Assembly: GCF_964340395.1 (NCBI RefSeq)
Contig: NC_135565.1
Coordinates: 21,532,209 to 21,596,208 of the forward strand
Reading direction: 5' to 3'
Source: Glandiceps talaboti
Taxonomy: Eukaryota; Hemichordata; Enteropneusta; Spengelidae
DNA: 64,000 bases
This document shows positions 21,042-33,160 of this stretch, piece after piece. Each line of letters starts with the position of its first letter. Within the stretch, counting starts at the first letter, position 1. The notes beneath the pieces are model-generated. The model was not told the DNA's origin, did not search any database, and saw only the letters and a list, made by a program, of their open reading frames with translations. The position numbers were made by a program, and so were the translations under genes.

Positions 21042-22616
21042 CTAAATAACATCATCAGTAAAGAATGGTTTAATATTCTCTCTGAGTGTCCAGTTATCAT
21101 CTCCTCTCTTGTTACTTTGTAGTATGACATCATAGATACTGGGTAGTAACTTAGGATACTTAGTTATCACATCTGTGTCTGGGTTACTCATGGTCATTGC
21201 CTGGTTAAAAAAAAGGAAAATTTCATTTTTTTAAAGTGCTATTAGATGTTTTCAATAATACACGGTTTTTATGAGTGGTTTAATTGAGATTTCCCTTCCA
21301 ACAAAGACAGCATGTAGTATGTAGTCATCAGAGTCTTAGTCTAGATGACAACAGTGTCAAATCATCTCTAACATAAAGAGAGATCTTGAGATTCGATAGA
21401 GGATTCCACTTCCACTATTTTAGAAATGGCGGGGTTAGCAGATTTTTTATTTTATTTTATTATATATTTCTTTCAAGTGTGAGTGGCTAGTTCAGGTTTT
21501 CCATTATTTTCCAAATGGTCTCTGTGTTATTTATTTCTTCCTATCAGATGTACAGCCATTACAGATTGGATGAACAGTTTTATATTGTCTTTTTAAGGTG
21601 ATGTCAGTTTCCTCATACGGTATTTCTCATGAGACTTTACTCTTTTTTTGCTATTTTATTATTTTTTTCTCAAATATGTAAAAAAAAAAAATAGTTTAGG
21701 GTCAGCAGTGAAAAGCTAGGTGGGGTCAGGTAACCAGAACCAAACAATTATTGTTTAGGTCTAATAAGTGTACAATCATGACAATGAGTCCTGGGTTGTT
21801 TTAAAAGTTATTATTTTATATTTAACTGGAACTGTCAAGAGATAGGTTATATAACTGTGACTATCATTATTTAAATATTGTGTTTAACATACCCAATCAG
21901 CACCGTCTATTTTCTCTACTGCACTCTGTAACTGCCTAACAATCACATTTGAGGCATCTCTGGAAATGACAAAATGACATGACAAGCTTTCACAAAAGGA
22001 ACATGATAGTACAATGTATTGTTTGACCAAAAATATTCATCAGTTTGGTAGCTAATAATAATAATAATAACAATAATAAATATATCTATATAGCACCTAG
22101 TCTCCATTTGCTTATGCTCACTGGCACTTTACAATAGAAACTGTTACAGATAAGCTCTCTCAAAAAGGTATGTCTTTAGTCTTAATTTGAAAGTCACAAT
22201 ACTCGGTGCAGAGCGGACAATGTTCGATAGTTGGTTCCAATATGGACGTTGAACAGATTTTACAAAGGTTATATCACACAAGTACCATTTGTGTCATTAC
22301 AGTAATCCAGGGTACAATACTACAAGTTAATGCTTGTCATCAAATGAAAAAGTGATATAAAATAACATCATCATCATATGCATGCACATATCTTCTTGGA
22401 TAAAATACACTGACTTGTCTGAAATATGCATGAACAATGTGCTATAATTTATACAGGGAATCTTGCACACTTACAATTTTTAAAAATATTAAACAGTGAA
22501 ACTTCCACACTGATAATTATTTTGATTTTCTGTTTATATTTACTCACAATTTTGTTTCTTCTAACACTGCTTGAAGAAAGCTACAACATCTTTCATCTTT
22601 CCAGAAGTAGGGATGC
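21042..22616 (-). CDS. Gene B exons 12-14: KEN-like domain
   Basis: Exon 12 (22616-22548) encodes HPYFWKDERCCSFLQAVLEE. Exon 13 (21959-21893) encodes DASNVIVRQLQSAVEKIDGA then DW. Exon 14 (21200-21042) encodes a 52-residue end with VITKYPKLLPSIYDVILQSN and FFTDDVI. Compared with KEN domains the final helix is missing and the catalytic His position is not conserved, as in gene A. Confidence 0.75.
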
Positions 22617-25600
22617 CTGTTTAGGATAGAAAAAAATATACGATTTTATAAAAAAAATATGATTTTAGTAAAGTTATGAGCATCAAATTGAAATTTCATT
22701 CTTCTAATTGAAAATACACTCTACACACGTAGATATGTGTATTCCTGTTTTCAGAATTGTGATGATGCCCATTAACATTGTGTAGTAAAAGAAAGTCTCC
22801 TGCTGCAGTATTAGTCTGTCTGTGTGTGTGTTAATCAACCATGGGGTTATTTTGTTGATCTACATACAAAATTTGATAAAGACATAAAGGTGGTCTATTT
22901 TCTTTAATTTTTATACTTCTACTCTAGAGTAGCCATATGAAATGTCAGACTAGAGTGCACCTGCATTTTAAACTGCAGACAGTACAATTTATTTAATCTA
23001 ATTTTATGCAGATGTCAACAACTTCTTGTATGAATTTACCTCAATACTTCATTTATAGATGGTCGATCTTTACGGTCCTTTTGAAGCATAAGACTTATCA
23101 AATGTTTTGCACGACCATCAGCAATTTGTTTCATGTTTTCTGTCTTCACCTTTCCTTTACATATCCTTTGAAGAATGGATTGAGGTTTCAATATGTCTCC
23201 AAAGGGATGACAACCACCAGATAATATGTATGCAATGATCATTCCTGCAACCTGAATAGGTGTAAACAAAAAGTAATTCTTTGTTCTTAATAAATAGTAA
23301 ATTTTTTATATTCTGTCACCATTTTGGTAAGAAAGCAATATATTAAAAGTACCTAGAATCACTGAACCATGGTACTTAATCAGCTAAACAAGCAGTAGCG
23401 ATATTAAGTATTATTGAAGCAATGATTATAAATTAGTATTGGTGTTTTTTCACAAGGCCAGAAAAAATAAAAAAGCTAAAAAGCTGTTCAACGGGCAACC
23501 TAGCCTGTCACATTGGGTAGGTAGGTTAATTTTCTTCTTTTTTTTCTTTTTTTTAAAGTTTGGACAAGGATGTAAAAACAAGCAATGATGGCAAAACATT
23601 TCAAATTGAGTTTATATAGTACCTATTCAATAATTTTGGTTTTATCTCTTACAATTTGTCTGTATAGCAATCGATTTCCATCAGTTCCACAGTTAGGAAA
23701 TGTGCACAATTTACAGTTAAACACATGTTGTAGCCCCTCTCACCCTCTCACCCTCTCCCCTCAAAAAATGTTAAGACCCGCCAAATGTAACTCCAGAATT
23801 ATTTTAGCCACCCCTTCTGTCACCTACACTACAGTGGAGATATAAAATTATATTATATCTACAATAATAGTCCAAACGAGATTACTTTACACAGGATGTG
23901 GATTTCAAATGCATAAGGACCAATTGTTACTGATTGGGAGGAGACACCTCCAAAGGTGAAAACTTTTTTGAAAATAAGACCATGCAGTAGGCTATTTAGA
24001 GGCATAACATATCAAAACCATAGACATAATTTAAAGTCTTACAATGCTTGAATATGGTAATAAAATACCAGAATTGAGACAATTATACAATTCAGTACAT
24101 ATTATCTGGCTATGAAGTGTATTTTGTTGTGGCAAAGCTGAATTTTTTTTGCATATGTGCACTTGGTAAATGAGTCTCCTGAGTTTAATTTGATTCCAAA
24201 AATCACAAATAAAGAGCAAAACATTTCAAGTTCCCCTTTCAGACTATCAGAGTTTTGATGGCCCAATGACTTCTCAGCCCCTTCCCATTGTCATAAATTT
24301 TGCTCATTCCAAGTAAACCACTATCAGATATTTAATATACTTTGAAATTGACCCAAATGTATATGGTCACATTAATTATTCAGAAAATATAAAGAAATCC
24401 CTTTAAATAATATCAAAACAAAGTGTGCATAGTAGTCCAGCAGCCATTTTACTGCCTTGTGAAGCCAGCATTAGGATATATTGCCCATGACCAAAAATTA
24501 TTTTTTTAAAATTGAAATGTCAAAAATATGGGTAGTTTTTAAAAAAAAAAAATTTAGTTTTGACAATTCAATTCCAAATTTTTTTATGATGTAGTTTCTA
24601 TCACTTAGTACAACATAATATAATATATCATGAATGTTACTGGCGTAGAAATCCTTGTATGAGTCAGTTAAAATGTAAATTCCAGAGAATAATTAAATGG
24701 TGATGGGTTTTTGAGATTTTTTTACCTGAATATCGCTACGCTGACTGTATTTAACAATGGCCGCCATTTCATCAATTCCAGAGTCTTCAACAGATGCCTT
24801 TGCTACCCCTTCCTCTTCAGAGTCACTGTTATCAAACATTTCTTGAGCTACTTCTGTTGCTTGCCAAGGTGCTGTCCCTTTAGATTTAAATTAGTACAGA
24901 CACAAAAACAACTATAGACTGAGCAGATCATACCTTGCACAAGTCAAAGTGAATAAACCAAAACAAAAAATATGGGTTCTTTTGGCCGTACTGTGTTAAG
25001 ATCGGGTACGTCTATGTCTTCGGGTCTGTTTGTGCTCAAACCATGCTTGAAAAACATTCAAAATCACCATTACTTTCTCTGCTTTTACAAACATTATGAT
25101 AGTGCTTGTGAGGGTATACTAATTATGTCAAATAATTTTCTTATTCAGCTGGATAAAACCCTTGCCCTATGGGTTAATGTGTATAAATATAATCATGACA
25201 TTCACAAGCCATTAGCGGTCCAAGTGCAACAAACCCGCGGGCTTGCCTGGCGAAAACGGTTGTCATAGAAGTTGTTTGCATCTCTAAAGCTGTTTGTAGC
25301 GTTACTTATAATAGCCTAATAAATTGATAACAACTGATATAAGACGGAGATAAGGTTTGCCTCAATTGCAGTCCATGCAGACGGCCGAATAGAGGTTTTA
25401 CAGCTGTTTACTTGTGTTATGTAAGAGCCCATCATCACATGTGTAAATATTGGTACTCTTTGATAACAAGTCAACCTGCTTGGCTAATGGCTTGTCCCAG
25501 TAATGGTTATTTTCTGAACACCATTCCATATCTTGCTGTGAGGTGTCATTTCTCCTGTAATAACAGCGAGCCGCAGGTAAGCCGTTATACCGAAAAAATG

Positions 25601-28600
25601 ACAAGAGTAACGATGTGTGACAGTATTTGGCAAATGACATACATCACCTGCAACTTCAATTTTCAATGTCTACAATTGCTGTTTCATCTCAAAATAAATC
25701 ACTTCTGCATTATACTGTTGTGCCGCAGTATTACGCACCTCTCTGATAATTGCAATGTGGTTGTTTACATCTCAGCCTTAACTTTATCACCCAATCAGAG
25801 TGAACGTTTCCTCTATAGCATGACATAATTAATAAGCTTCAGCTAAAAGATGAGTGTATCATTGTTTTGCATATTGTACAGAAATGTTCATAACATGCTT
25901 TGTTCTTCCAGAAAAGCAAAAATTGCACATCTGGGATGGTAATTTTGATATCGTTCACAAATTTTCACAAATCACCTAACAACCATGTGTCCATCATCAC
26001 TGGACTTTTGCCGTTCTGTAGTTGATGTTTTGACAATTTATTTCCCATGTGACACAAAAAAATGTACAGTTCAAAAGCTTGTTACAATGTTTACAGCTAT
26101 GATGTTTCGTACAGTTGACAATAAATTTGGCATTGGAAATGCTGTTAATACTCAGTTATAGCTGGATTTCTAGTTGTCTGCTAGGTTTGTTTACTAGGGG
26201 ATATATCAGGATTACATGTATGTGGGGAAAAATTGTGGTGATGATATTTTTGGAAGTAAAAATGAAAAACTATAAGTTTTGCAATGTACCTGAAGCACCT
26301 GTAATGTAGGTACTCTGTGATGTGTCAATACTTCGACTTATCCCAAAATCACACAACTTTGCAGTTCCATTAGTATTTATTAACACGTTAGCTGGCTGAA
26401 AGGCAAATATTGAGGATTATCAATTGATATGTATGTATGTATGTATGTATGTATGTGTGTGTGTGTATGTGTGTGTATGTATGTATGTATGTATGTATGT
26501 ATGTATGTACATACAAATGTGCACACAGATGTGATAATATTACACAAAAAACACCTATTAGTTTACTTCTTGTAAATTAGTTGTTCAGGTCTTACACAGA
26601 TTAAAAAGGAATTGCCAATATATAAATATTACAGTGTGTCTGTGATAGGCACCAAATAACTTCACTTTGGGAACTGACCTTGATGATCAAGGCCAAAGGC
26701 CAATGGCTCAAAATTTGCATATATCGGATATTGCATGTCTGACAATTGACATATTATGAACAGACACATGCATACATGAATGCACACACAAATAGTGCCC
26801 ATTATAATAGTCCCCCACCCCCTTGGGAGACTAATTACTTGTAAACAGCATATACTTTATCAACTACATTTCATAAAATATTTTGACTGCACCAAATGAC
26901 AGGGGAACCTTATGTCAATGCCATTAATGGTACTTAAATGTCACTGTCAACAATCGTGCACTCTGATTGGTCAAGAGACTTACATAATATACCATATTTC
27001 TTTTGCTGAATCCATATCCTTGGATTGCTATTATTTCTGGACATTCTTTGACCACTATTATTTGTGAAATTCTTCCTCAAGAGCAGGTACCAATACATAC
27101 ATGTATATGTGATTGACTTACCTTAAGATCCCTATGCAGAATCTTGGGATCATGGTTATGTAGAGTTCTCAGTCCTTTCAAGACATCTATCACCAATTGC
27201 TTGAATTTTTCCTGTTTGCTTTTGTCAGATTTCAGTTCCTTGACATATTTATCCAATGTCTTCTCACATAGCTCCATAATAATGTAAACATACTGTACAC
27301 CATGAATCACACGCTGAAGTAATTTAAATTAATTAAGTTTGGTAAGAATTTCTGAACAACTTCAAATTCAACAGTCATTGAATACCCAACTCACTTATCT
27401 GAAGTTCACAAACACATTATAGCAGATTGTATAAAGAAACTTAATGCCAAACTGAAATTTACCAAATTTTTCCCCTCTGTTACCTTTGCTAAAAACAGTG
27501 ATTAGGATTTATCTGTTTTCTAGTATTGGTTAGTATTATTGTGACAAGTTAACAAACTAACACAGGTAGGATTGATTCATGCTCAAACTGAATACCAACT
27601 AACTTACATGATACTTGACGATGTTATCACCCTCGAGTGAAGTGACTATTTCTTCTTCTTTCTTAATAAATTCCAATGTCTTCTCATTCTTATCAACCCG
27701 CTTCACAGCCACTTCTTCCCCAGTTGTTGTGTTTATACCAAGATATACTTTAGTACCTTCACAACTAAATAAAACAAAAAAAGAGTTGTGAAGATCTGAT
27801 CGATATATGCGGTGGATAATTCTGTATTTTTATATCAAGAATGGAATCGAATTTACTTCTAATAGTAAGTAGATTGTAAAGAACAATTGTGTCAGTGTGT
27901 GTTTATATGAAAGATCATTCAAATGTTGTTATATATTGTTTATTTTTGTACATATGCAATCTCAACAATATAAAGCTATTTTGAAAAATATCAGAATCAG
28001 GCTACCACAGTTTCAAGTAATGTTCATAAATATCCAAATTATTTCTTTTGTAAAAGACTTTAACAAATTGTGCATGATCTACAGATAGTTTGTGAGTCAG
28101 AATCTGACTAACAAAGAAGATGTCTTGCAGTTATCTTACCAAAAAGTAATTTGTGTAAGATTTTAAATAATCAAGTCTTTCTAGAAAACATTGGCAAAAG
28201 AAATTATACAAAAATGGTTGTTGATGGATGAATGGACAATATATGGATGGGCAGAGATAAATTAATAGTGAAAGCTCTTACTAAAATGATGAAGTTGACA
28301 TGCTTATACAATTTATAGGGGATATTAAGGGTGCTGACTGATTTTATGTGAATGTAATTTGTAAATGACAGCATAGACTTCCTAAATCTCATCAAAGTCC
28401 ATTCTGCAAATGGATGAGGGCAATATTGTATTAGTGTAAATTGCCAACAAGTTACAATACGATTCTTACCCTGTAGCAATCTTGAATTCATCCCTTTCAC
28501 AACATTTGATATTCTCCAGATTCAAACACTGTTCTCCTTCTAAGGCATTCAATTCTTTCAGCTTTCCACACCATGCAAGACTATGCCATTCAGGAGCTGA

Positions 28601-28751
28601 CTGAAATTCCTGCACCCAATAAAAGATATAATAAGTCATATTACTACTGGCTTTATTGACTCAGAATTCACTTCCCATTAATTCATGATCCAAGCAAGTA
28701 GCATTGATAACATGTATACTTGGGGAATGTATCATGGTTCAAGTTCTGAGC

Positions 28752-28801
<50 letters not shown>

Positions 28802-28826
28802 TTGTTGTTAATGATGATGATGATGA

Positions 28827-28857
<31 letters not shown>

Positions 28858-31800
28858 AAATAATATCTATAAACAAGAATCACTGTTAAATGTTTCATTA
28901 GAATTTTATGAGAAGGGATTAATTTGTGGTGGTTCTAAAATACCTTGTACATGTATTTGTTGTAGTATGTACACAGCAAATAAAATGATGTAGTTTACCT
29001 GCAGACTCAGTTCTATGGCAGTTCTAGTATCTCTTTCAAACTGTTCATCAACAGTGTCCGTACTTGTCTGTGTCTGGTAAAGAACATAAAATAGATAATA
29101 ACCAGTTGACAAATATCAAAAACAAATCATCACATACAAACTAGAGTCAGTTTTCTAGGTGTGATTGGATGATAATATTGTTTTATAATACCTTGTCTGT
29201 CTCCATTGGTGATGACAAACCATCAAATACAAATACATCATCGTCCAATTTACTGGCAGATTTTAATGACATGCTGCTAAGTGAGGATGGTATTCTGTTA
29301 TGAGCACTTCCCTCTGATGTCGATTTTCTTGCATCACTACTTTCACTGACATTTCTTGTTCGACCATATCTATTTGGGTCATCTGATGTGTGTCTTTCCA
29401 TACTTGGCATCGCCTCCCTCTCAGCTGTATGACCAGATCCAGGTTCTGTCATATACCGAGTTCTTTTTGATTCATGATGACGGCTGACATCTTTCGGCTG
29501 AGTTGTTTGTTTTGCTGTAAGAGAAGAATAGTAAAAAAATGGAATAGATAAAATCCAACTTTCCAAACATTTACACTGTAAGCTAGTTCCCAAAATTAAT
29601 GATCACAATATATGACAATTTCATTTCTACTTTTATGCACAAATGTGAATAATGTATTTAGTTCCATTTACATAGCATAAAATTAAAAAAAAAGTCAATT
29701 TTATCAATTTTGACAGAGTAACCTTTCTACCTAAGACTTATAACTTGCCAAGCAATAATGTTTTTCTTTCCTTCATAATATTTTCATACAGTTTTGTCAT
29801 GTACTACTCACCCATCACTTCATAACCAAGAACATGTTGACAGTTTTGAACGAATTCATCCTGGCATTCCTTGAATTTTGGGTGTTTCTTCAGTTCATCT
29901 TGTAGGAGAGTAGATTTCTTAAATCCGATTTGCTTATTTACAAGCCTGTCAGTGATTCTCTCTTTCCATGCATCAATACTGGTTCCTGAATAATCTGTCA
30001 GATTTGTGGGTACACTACAAAAGCTCTCAAAGTCATCACTGGGAAAGAGTCTTTTCAAGGTTCTGGAAAGTCCGGAACAACTTGAAATGAGAACAGGTAG
30101 GCCAGCCTGCATGGCAAGGAAAGCAGGAAAGTTGAATGGATCTTTCTTCTCTGGAGCAACTAACAACACACTCTGCTGGATTGCAGTGCGTAGCTCTTCC
30201 AGTTCCACAGAGGTATAAACGCTGATTTCAAGGGGACCATACTTTGCCTCTTTCTGCAGATATTGCTTAAACTCATCACTGACATCTTTACAAACACCAT
30301 GCAAGATCCACTTTGGTATGCTCCTCTGGACATCCTTATAGGTACCTGCCACTTTACCCATGGCAATTGCAATCTCTTTGTATTGTTGGAAGTCTTCCCT
30401 TGACATGACACTGCATATTGTAAGTATCTGTTGTCTACCTTCATGGTTAGGCTGTACCATCATCTTGGTGAACTGTTCATTCAATGCTGGGTAGTAACAG
30501 TGGTGTGTAGGATGAGGATTCAGAGCTTTGTACTTAGTTTTGAAGTGATCATACACATATGGACCAATGGACCAAATAGCAGTTGCTTCCTTTGCTGCCT
30601 CAAGAGCTGTTTTCTCTAAATCATTGTCACCAGCATCTTCTGGTATTCCATGGTTGAATAGGAACAAGCTAGCAGAACCTGTGACTTCATCCCTTTGTAT
30701 CAAGGCAGCTCCTACCAATGAGTTATCTCTTCCCAATGCCATGTGTCCAACCACAACATCAACTCCAGGAATTGTGTACATATCAGGATAGAGACTTCTG
30801 TGGCTGCCAATCAACCAATCAGAGGATGGATCCTTATTTGACAACAGTCTCACTTTCTTTTCAAGGGCACTGATAAGTATGACACCTGTGTCTTTATCTT
30901 TATTGAATTGTTCAGCTTTGACTTCTAGTGTTGTGGAGTATGTTTGAATTCCCTTTGTGGCAAGGGATGCAGCAAGTGAAGCATTAATGAGAGAAAGTCT
31001 GTCCACATTTACAGTCCACCTGGAGCACACAAATAAGGCTGCTTTACCTAAAAATTAATATTCCAAAATAAAAGCGGGTTAAATTAGTAAGAAAACATAA
31101 AGTATTGAACAGATTAAAAGCCACAGAAACATAAATGCCTCTAATGTAACCATGCATACATTTGTCAGGAGATATATATGACATTGATACAAGATTAAGC
31201 ATTTACCCTGAACATTCTAAAATGGTAAGCTCACTTGCATCTCATTTTAACATGTGTAGACAGAACATTTTATTATTCAATATCACATCTGAAATTCATT
31301 CCTAAAATAAGATTTACTGGTAATTCTTCTACATGGTACTAAATTCATACTGAAATTTATGATTTATAAAATTGTTTCAATAACCAATTCACTTGTTTTA
31401 AGATGCAATTGGTACCAGCTGGCATAAAGAATCACCTTGTTTCTGTCCTGGTGTTGTGTTTGAGCTGCTGCCAACATCTGCTGACTTGGTAATCACATTC
31501 TGATTGTTATCTCGTTTGGTTTCTTCTGTAGTTTTATGTAATGAGGCAGTATCATGACAACTATCAGTTCTATCAGATACCTGTCTGTCTCCCTGACCTT
31601 CAAAACCTTCCTGAAATCTAGCTTCCACGGTGTTAGCTAAGGCTATCAAATCTGCACCTCTTAGGAGTTTAAGGAGGATATCGGGATTGTTCTTGGTAAG
31701 ATGACCTTTATCATATAATTTCCGAAACATATCATATGGTGTTTTGATTTCATCTCTTTCTCGCCTACTTATATATCCTTCAGATAAGTTAAGCATTGAT

Positions 31801-32712
31801 TCAAGTTTTCCTGAAGAAAAAAAAATTGTTAGCTTGCATGTCCATCATACATGTATATCAATGGTACTTGGTCAGCAGATTTCACGGGAGGTGTGGTAAT
31901 TTGATTTTTCTGTTTGTATATTTAGATTGTATTTCACAACTTACTGCTATGTAGGTTGGTTAGATTCACTAGCAATTTTGCTATTTAAGGGGAATGCCAC
32001 TCCAGGAAATACAGGCATTAAGGGTTTTTACTGTAGGCCACATTGCCTCATGGAAACCAGCAGAGATATGTATACATTATGAGGTCATTTTCAAATTTTT
32101 CCGAGGCTTTTAACATTTATTTTCAGGCAAAATTACACATTTAATCCTTAGTCTAATTCTGACTGTAATATAGACTTTTAACCCTTAGTTTTTGAATTTT
32201 TGTAGCAATTGTGATTGTAATTTTAATCCACCATGGTATATTACATAGCAAAGTAACACCCCACCCCCACCCCCTCTCCAAACCTACAGTCAGCACCCTA
32301 AGCCTTGGTGGTTTCCAACATCATTTGTCAATCTAAAATTTGACAATCTCTGTATATAGGCCTTAGTGCCGGAGCTGTATTTTGTTGATTTTATGGTCAA
32401 ATTGCTTGACGTGTCACAGTATTTTCTAGCCTAGCTCTCCCCATTAGCTCCTTGCATCTCTTGTAAAAGACTCATTTATACATTCAGGCTGTATTCAGAT
32501 TTAATTACACAAATACTTATGTCAACAATTTGTGGGTATAAGAATATGTCACAACTACTATAATTGTATATGAATCCGATTGGCACATGTGTATGTTAAC
32601 CTTTACAGACAGAAAGAGCCTCTTCCTGCACCATATTAAACTTACCATCTACAATGTCACCCTGCAAATCCACTAAGTATACCCAAAATGGATCTAAATC
32701 CTTTGATGCCAT
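21042..32712 (-). CDS. Gene B: DED / GT4-like / UIM / IRE1-type kinase / KEN-like protein, 14 coding exons, paralogue of gene A
   Basis: Exons: 32712-32646, 31810-31436, 31047-29812, 29514-29192, 29073-28999, 28609-28470, 27764-27608, 27313-27122, 26395-26290, 24877-24726, 23251-23040, 22616-22548, 21959-21893, 21200-21042. The sum is 3330 nt, 1109 codons plus TAG, frame-consistent throughout. Domains: DED-like about 1-105, GT4-like about 148-550, Ser-rich linker 560-667, UIM 668-692, kinase about 737-1013, KEN-like 1012-1109. Kinase residues: glycine loop from G739, VAVK lysine K760, HRD 851-853, N858, DFG 871-873, so it should be an active kinase. Intron positions and phases match gene A in the kinase half, so the two are tandem duplicates. 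B has two extra linker exons (29514-29192 and 29073-28999) absent from A. An ATG 12 nt upstream (32724) is in frame and would add MTST; the downstream ATG is preferred by homology to A. Confidence 0.85.
21396..21766 (+). mobile_element. MITE family M1, copy 2
   Basis: It shares CTATTTTAGAA, AGTGTGAGTGGCTAGTTCAG, TGGTCTCTGTGTTAT, CAGATGTACAGCCATTACAG and the end GGTAACCAGAACCAAACAAT with the other copies. It lies in the last intron of gene B. Confidence 0.7.
22045..22320. mobile_element. Dispersed repeat with an ATATAGCACC / CACTTTACA core
   Basis: The stretch from (AAT)n through TATATAGCACCTAGTCTCC, TGGCACTTTACA and GGTGCAGAGCGGACAATGTT resembles a short repeat common in invertebrate genomes (recalled, not searched). 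A weak relative lies near 18020. It lies in a gene B intron. Confidence 0.45.
23040..28609 (-). CDS. Gene B kinase exons 6-11
   Basis: Exon 6 (28609-28470) ends FKIATG. Exon 7 (27764-27608) has CEGTKVYLG and VAVKRVDKNEKTLEF. Exon 8 (27313-27122) has YIIMELCEKTLDKYV and HRDLK. Exon 9 (26395-26290) has PANVLI and CDFGISRS. Exon 10 (24877-24726) has GTAPWQATEV and an acidic SDSEEE stretch. Exon 11 (23251-23040) has IIAYILSGGCHPFGDIL and ends RKDRPSINEVLR. All catalytic positions of an active kinase are present. Confidence 0.82.
24890..26285. other. Gene B intron with a CG-richer insert
   Basis: The stretch 24970-25830 differs in base use from its surroundings. It contains the inverted pair ACAAGCCATTAGC (about 25202) and GCTAATGGCTTGT (about 25483), and GGCCGTACTG near 24983 against CAGACGGCC near 25378. 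It may be an inserted element. No protein was recognised. Confidence 0.4.
26430..26512. repeat. TATG/GTGT microsatellite
   Basis: Tetranucleotide run in a gene B intron. Confidence 0.95.
28755..28858. repeat. (GTT)n trinucleotide array with an ATG block
   Basis: GTT repeats interrupted by six ATG units, in the intron between gene B exons 5 and 6. Confidence 0.95.
28999..29514 (-). CDS. Gene B exons 4-5: Ser-rich linker and ubiquitin-interacting motif
   Basis: Exon 4 (29514-29192) encodes a low-complexity, Ser/Arg/Asp-rich stretch such as IPSSLSSMSLKSASKLDDDV, ending METDK. Exon 5 (29073-28999, 75 nt, phase 0 at both ends) encodes DEQFERDTRTAIELSLQ. This fits the UIM pattern of an acidic start, then A-x3-S (A686, S690). 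Gene A has only a short Ser-rich tail ending MDTNQ and no UIM. A cassette exon of phase 0 could be skipped without breaking frame. Confidence 0.65.
29812..31047 (-). CDS. Gene B exon 3: GT4-like domain
   Basis: The 1236-nt exon is collinear with gene A exon 3. It has AALFVCSRW, VVVGHMALGRDNS, FNHGIPEDAGDNDLE, IWSIGPYVYDHF, YYPALNEQFT and DPFNFPAFLAMQAGLP. The E-x7-E positions are Asp450 and Leu458, the same substitution as in gene A. This shows the change predates the duplication and supports a binding or sensor role over catalysis. Confidence 0.7.
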
Positions 32713-32747
32713 AGTGCTTGTCATTCTGGTATGCTACTTCTTTTTAT
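31436..32747 (-). CDS. Gene B exons 1-2: start codon and DED-like domain
   Basis: Exon 1 (acceptor after 32748; ATG 32712, donor after 32646) gives MASKDLDPFWVYLVDLQGDI. Exon 2 (31810-31436) continues LESMLNLSEGYISRRERDEI and ends its folded part with LLKLLRGADLIALANTVEAR. This matches the gene A DED-like pattern helix for helix, including the GHLTKNNPDILLKLL segment. A polar linker follows, with many Asn, Thr and Ser. Confidence 0.68.
31850..32640. other. Gene B first coding intron
   Basis: It contains one degenerate unit of the 44-bp minisatellite of gene A (GGGGAATGCCACTCCAGGAA at about 31989). Nothing else recognised. Confidence 0.5.
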
Positions 32748-32885
32748 CTAAAATGTGACATAATTTAGAAATTTATTACTTTTAGGGACAATAAACACAA
32801 CACATAAGATAAATAAATGAACTTTGTTCACTTATGAGGTAGGGAATTACTGAACTTCATTTTCAAACTTCTAACCAAATTTCAA

Positions 32886-33160
32886 TACATACATACATAC
32901 ATACATACATACATACATACATACGCACATACATACATACATACATACATACATGCACATGGGCATGCACATACACACACATACATAGACAGACTGACAG
33001 ACCGACAGACAGACATGCGTACATACGTACATGTGTGCACGCATGCGTGCGTGTGCATAAAAAATTATGTACGTATACATACATACATACATACATACAT
33101 ACATGCACATCCATACATGCACACATACATGCTTACACACACACACACACACACACGTAT
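32886..33160. repeat. CATA/CA/GACA microsatellite
   Basis: Mixed tetranucleotide and dinucleotide runs upstream of the gene B start codon exon. Confidence 0.95.
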
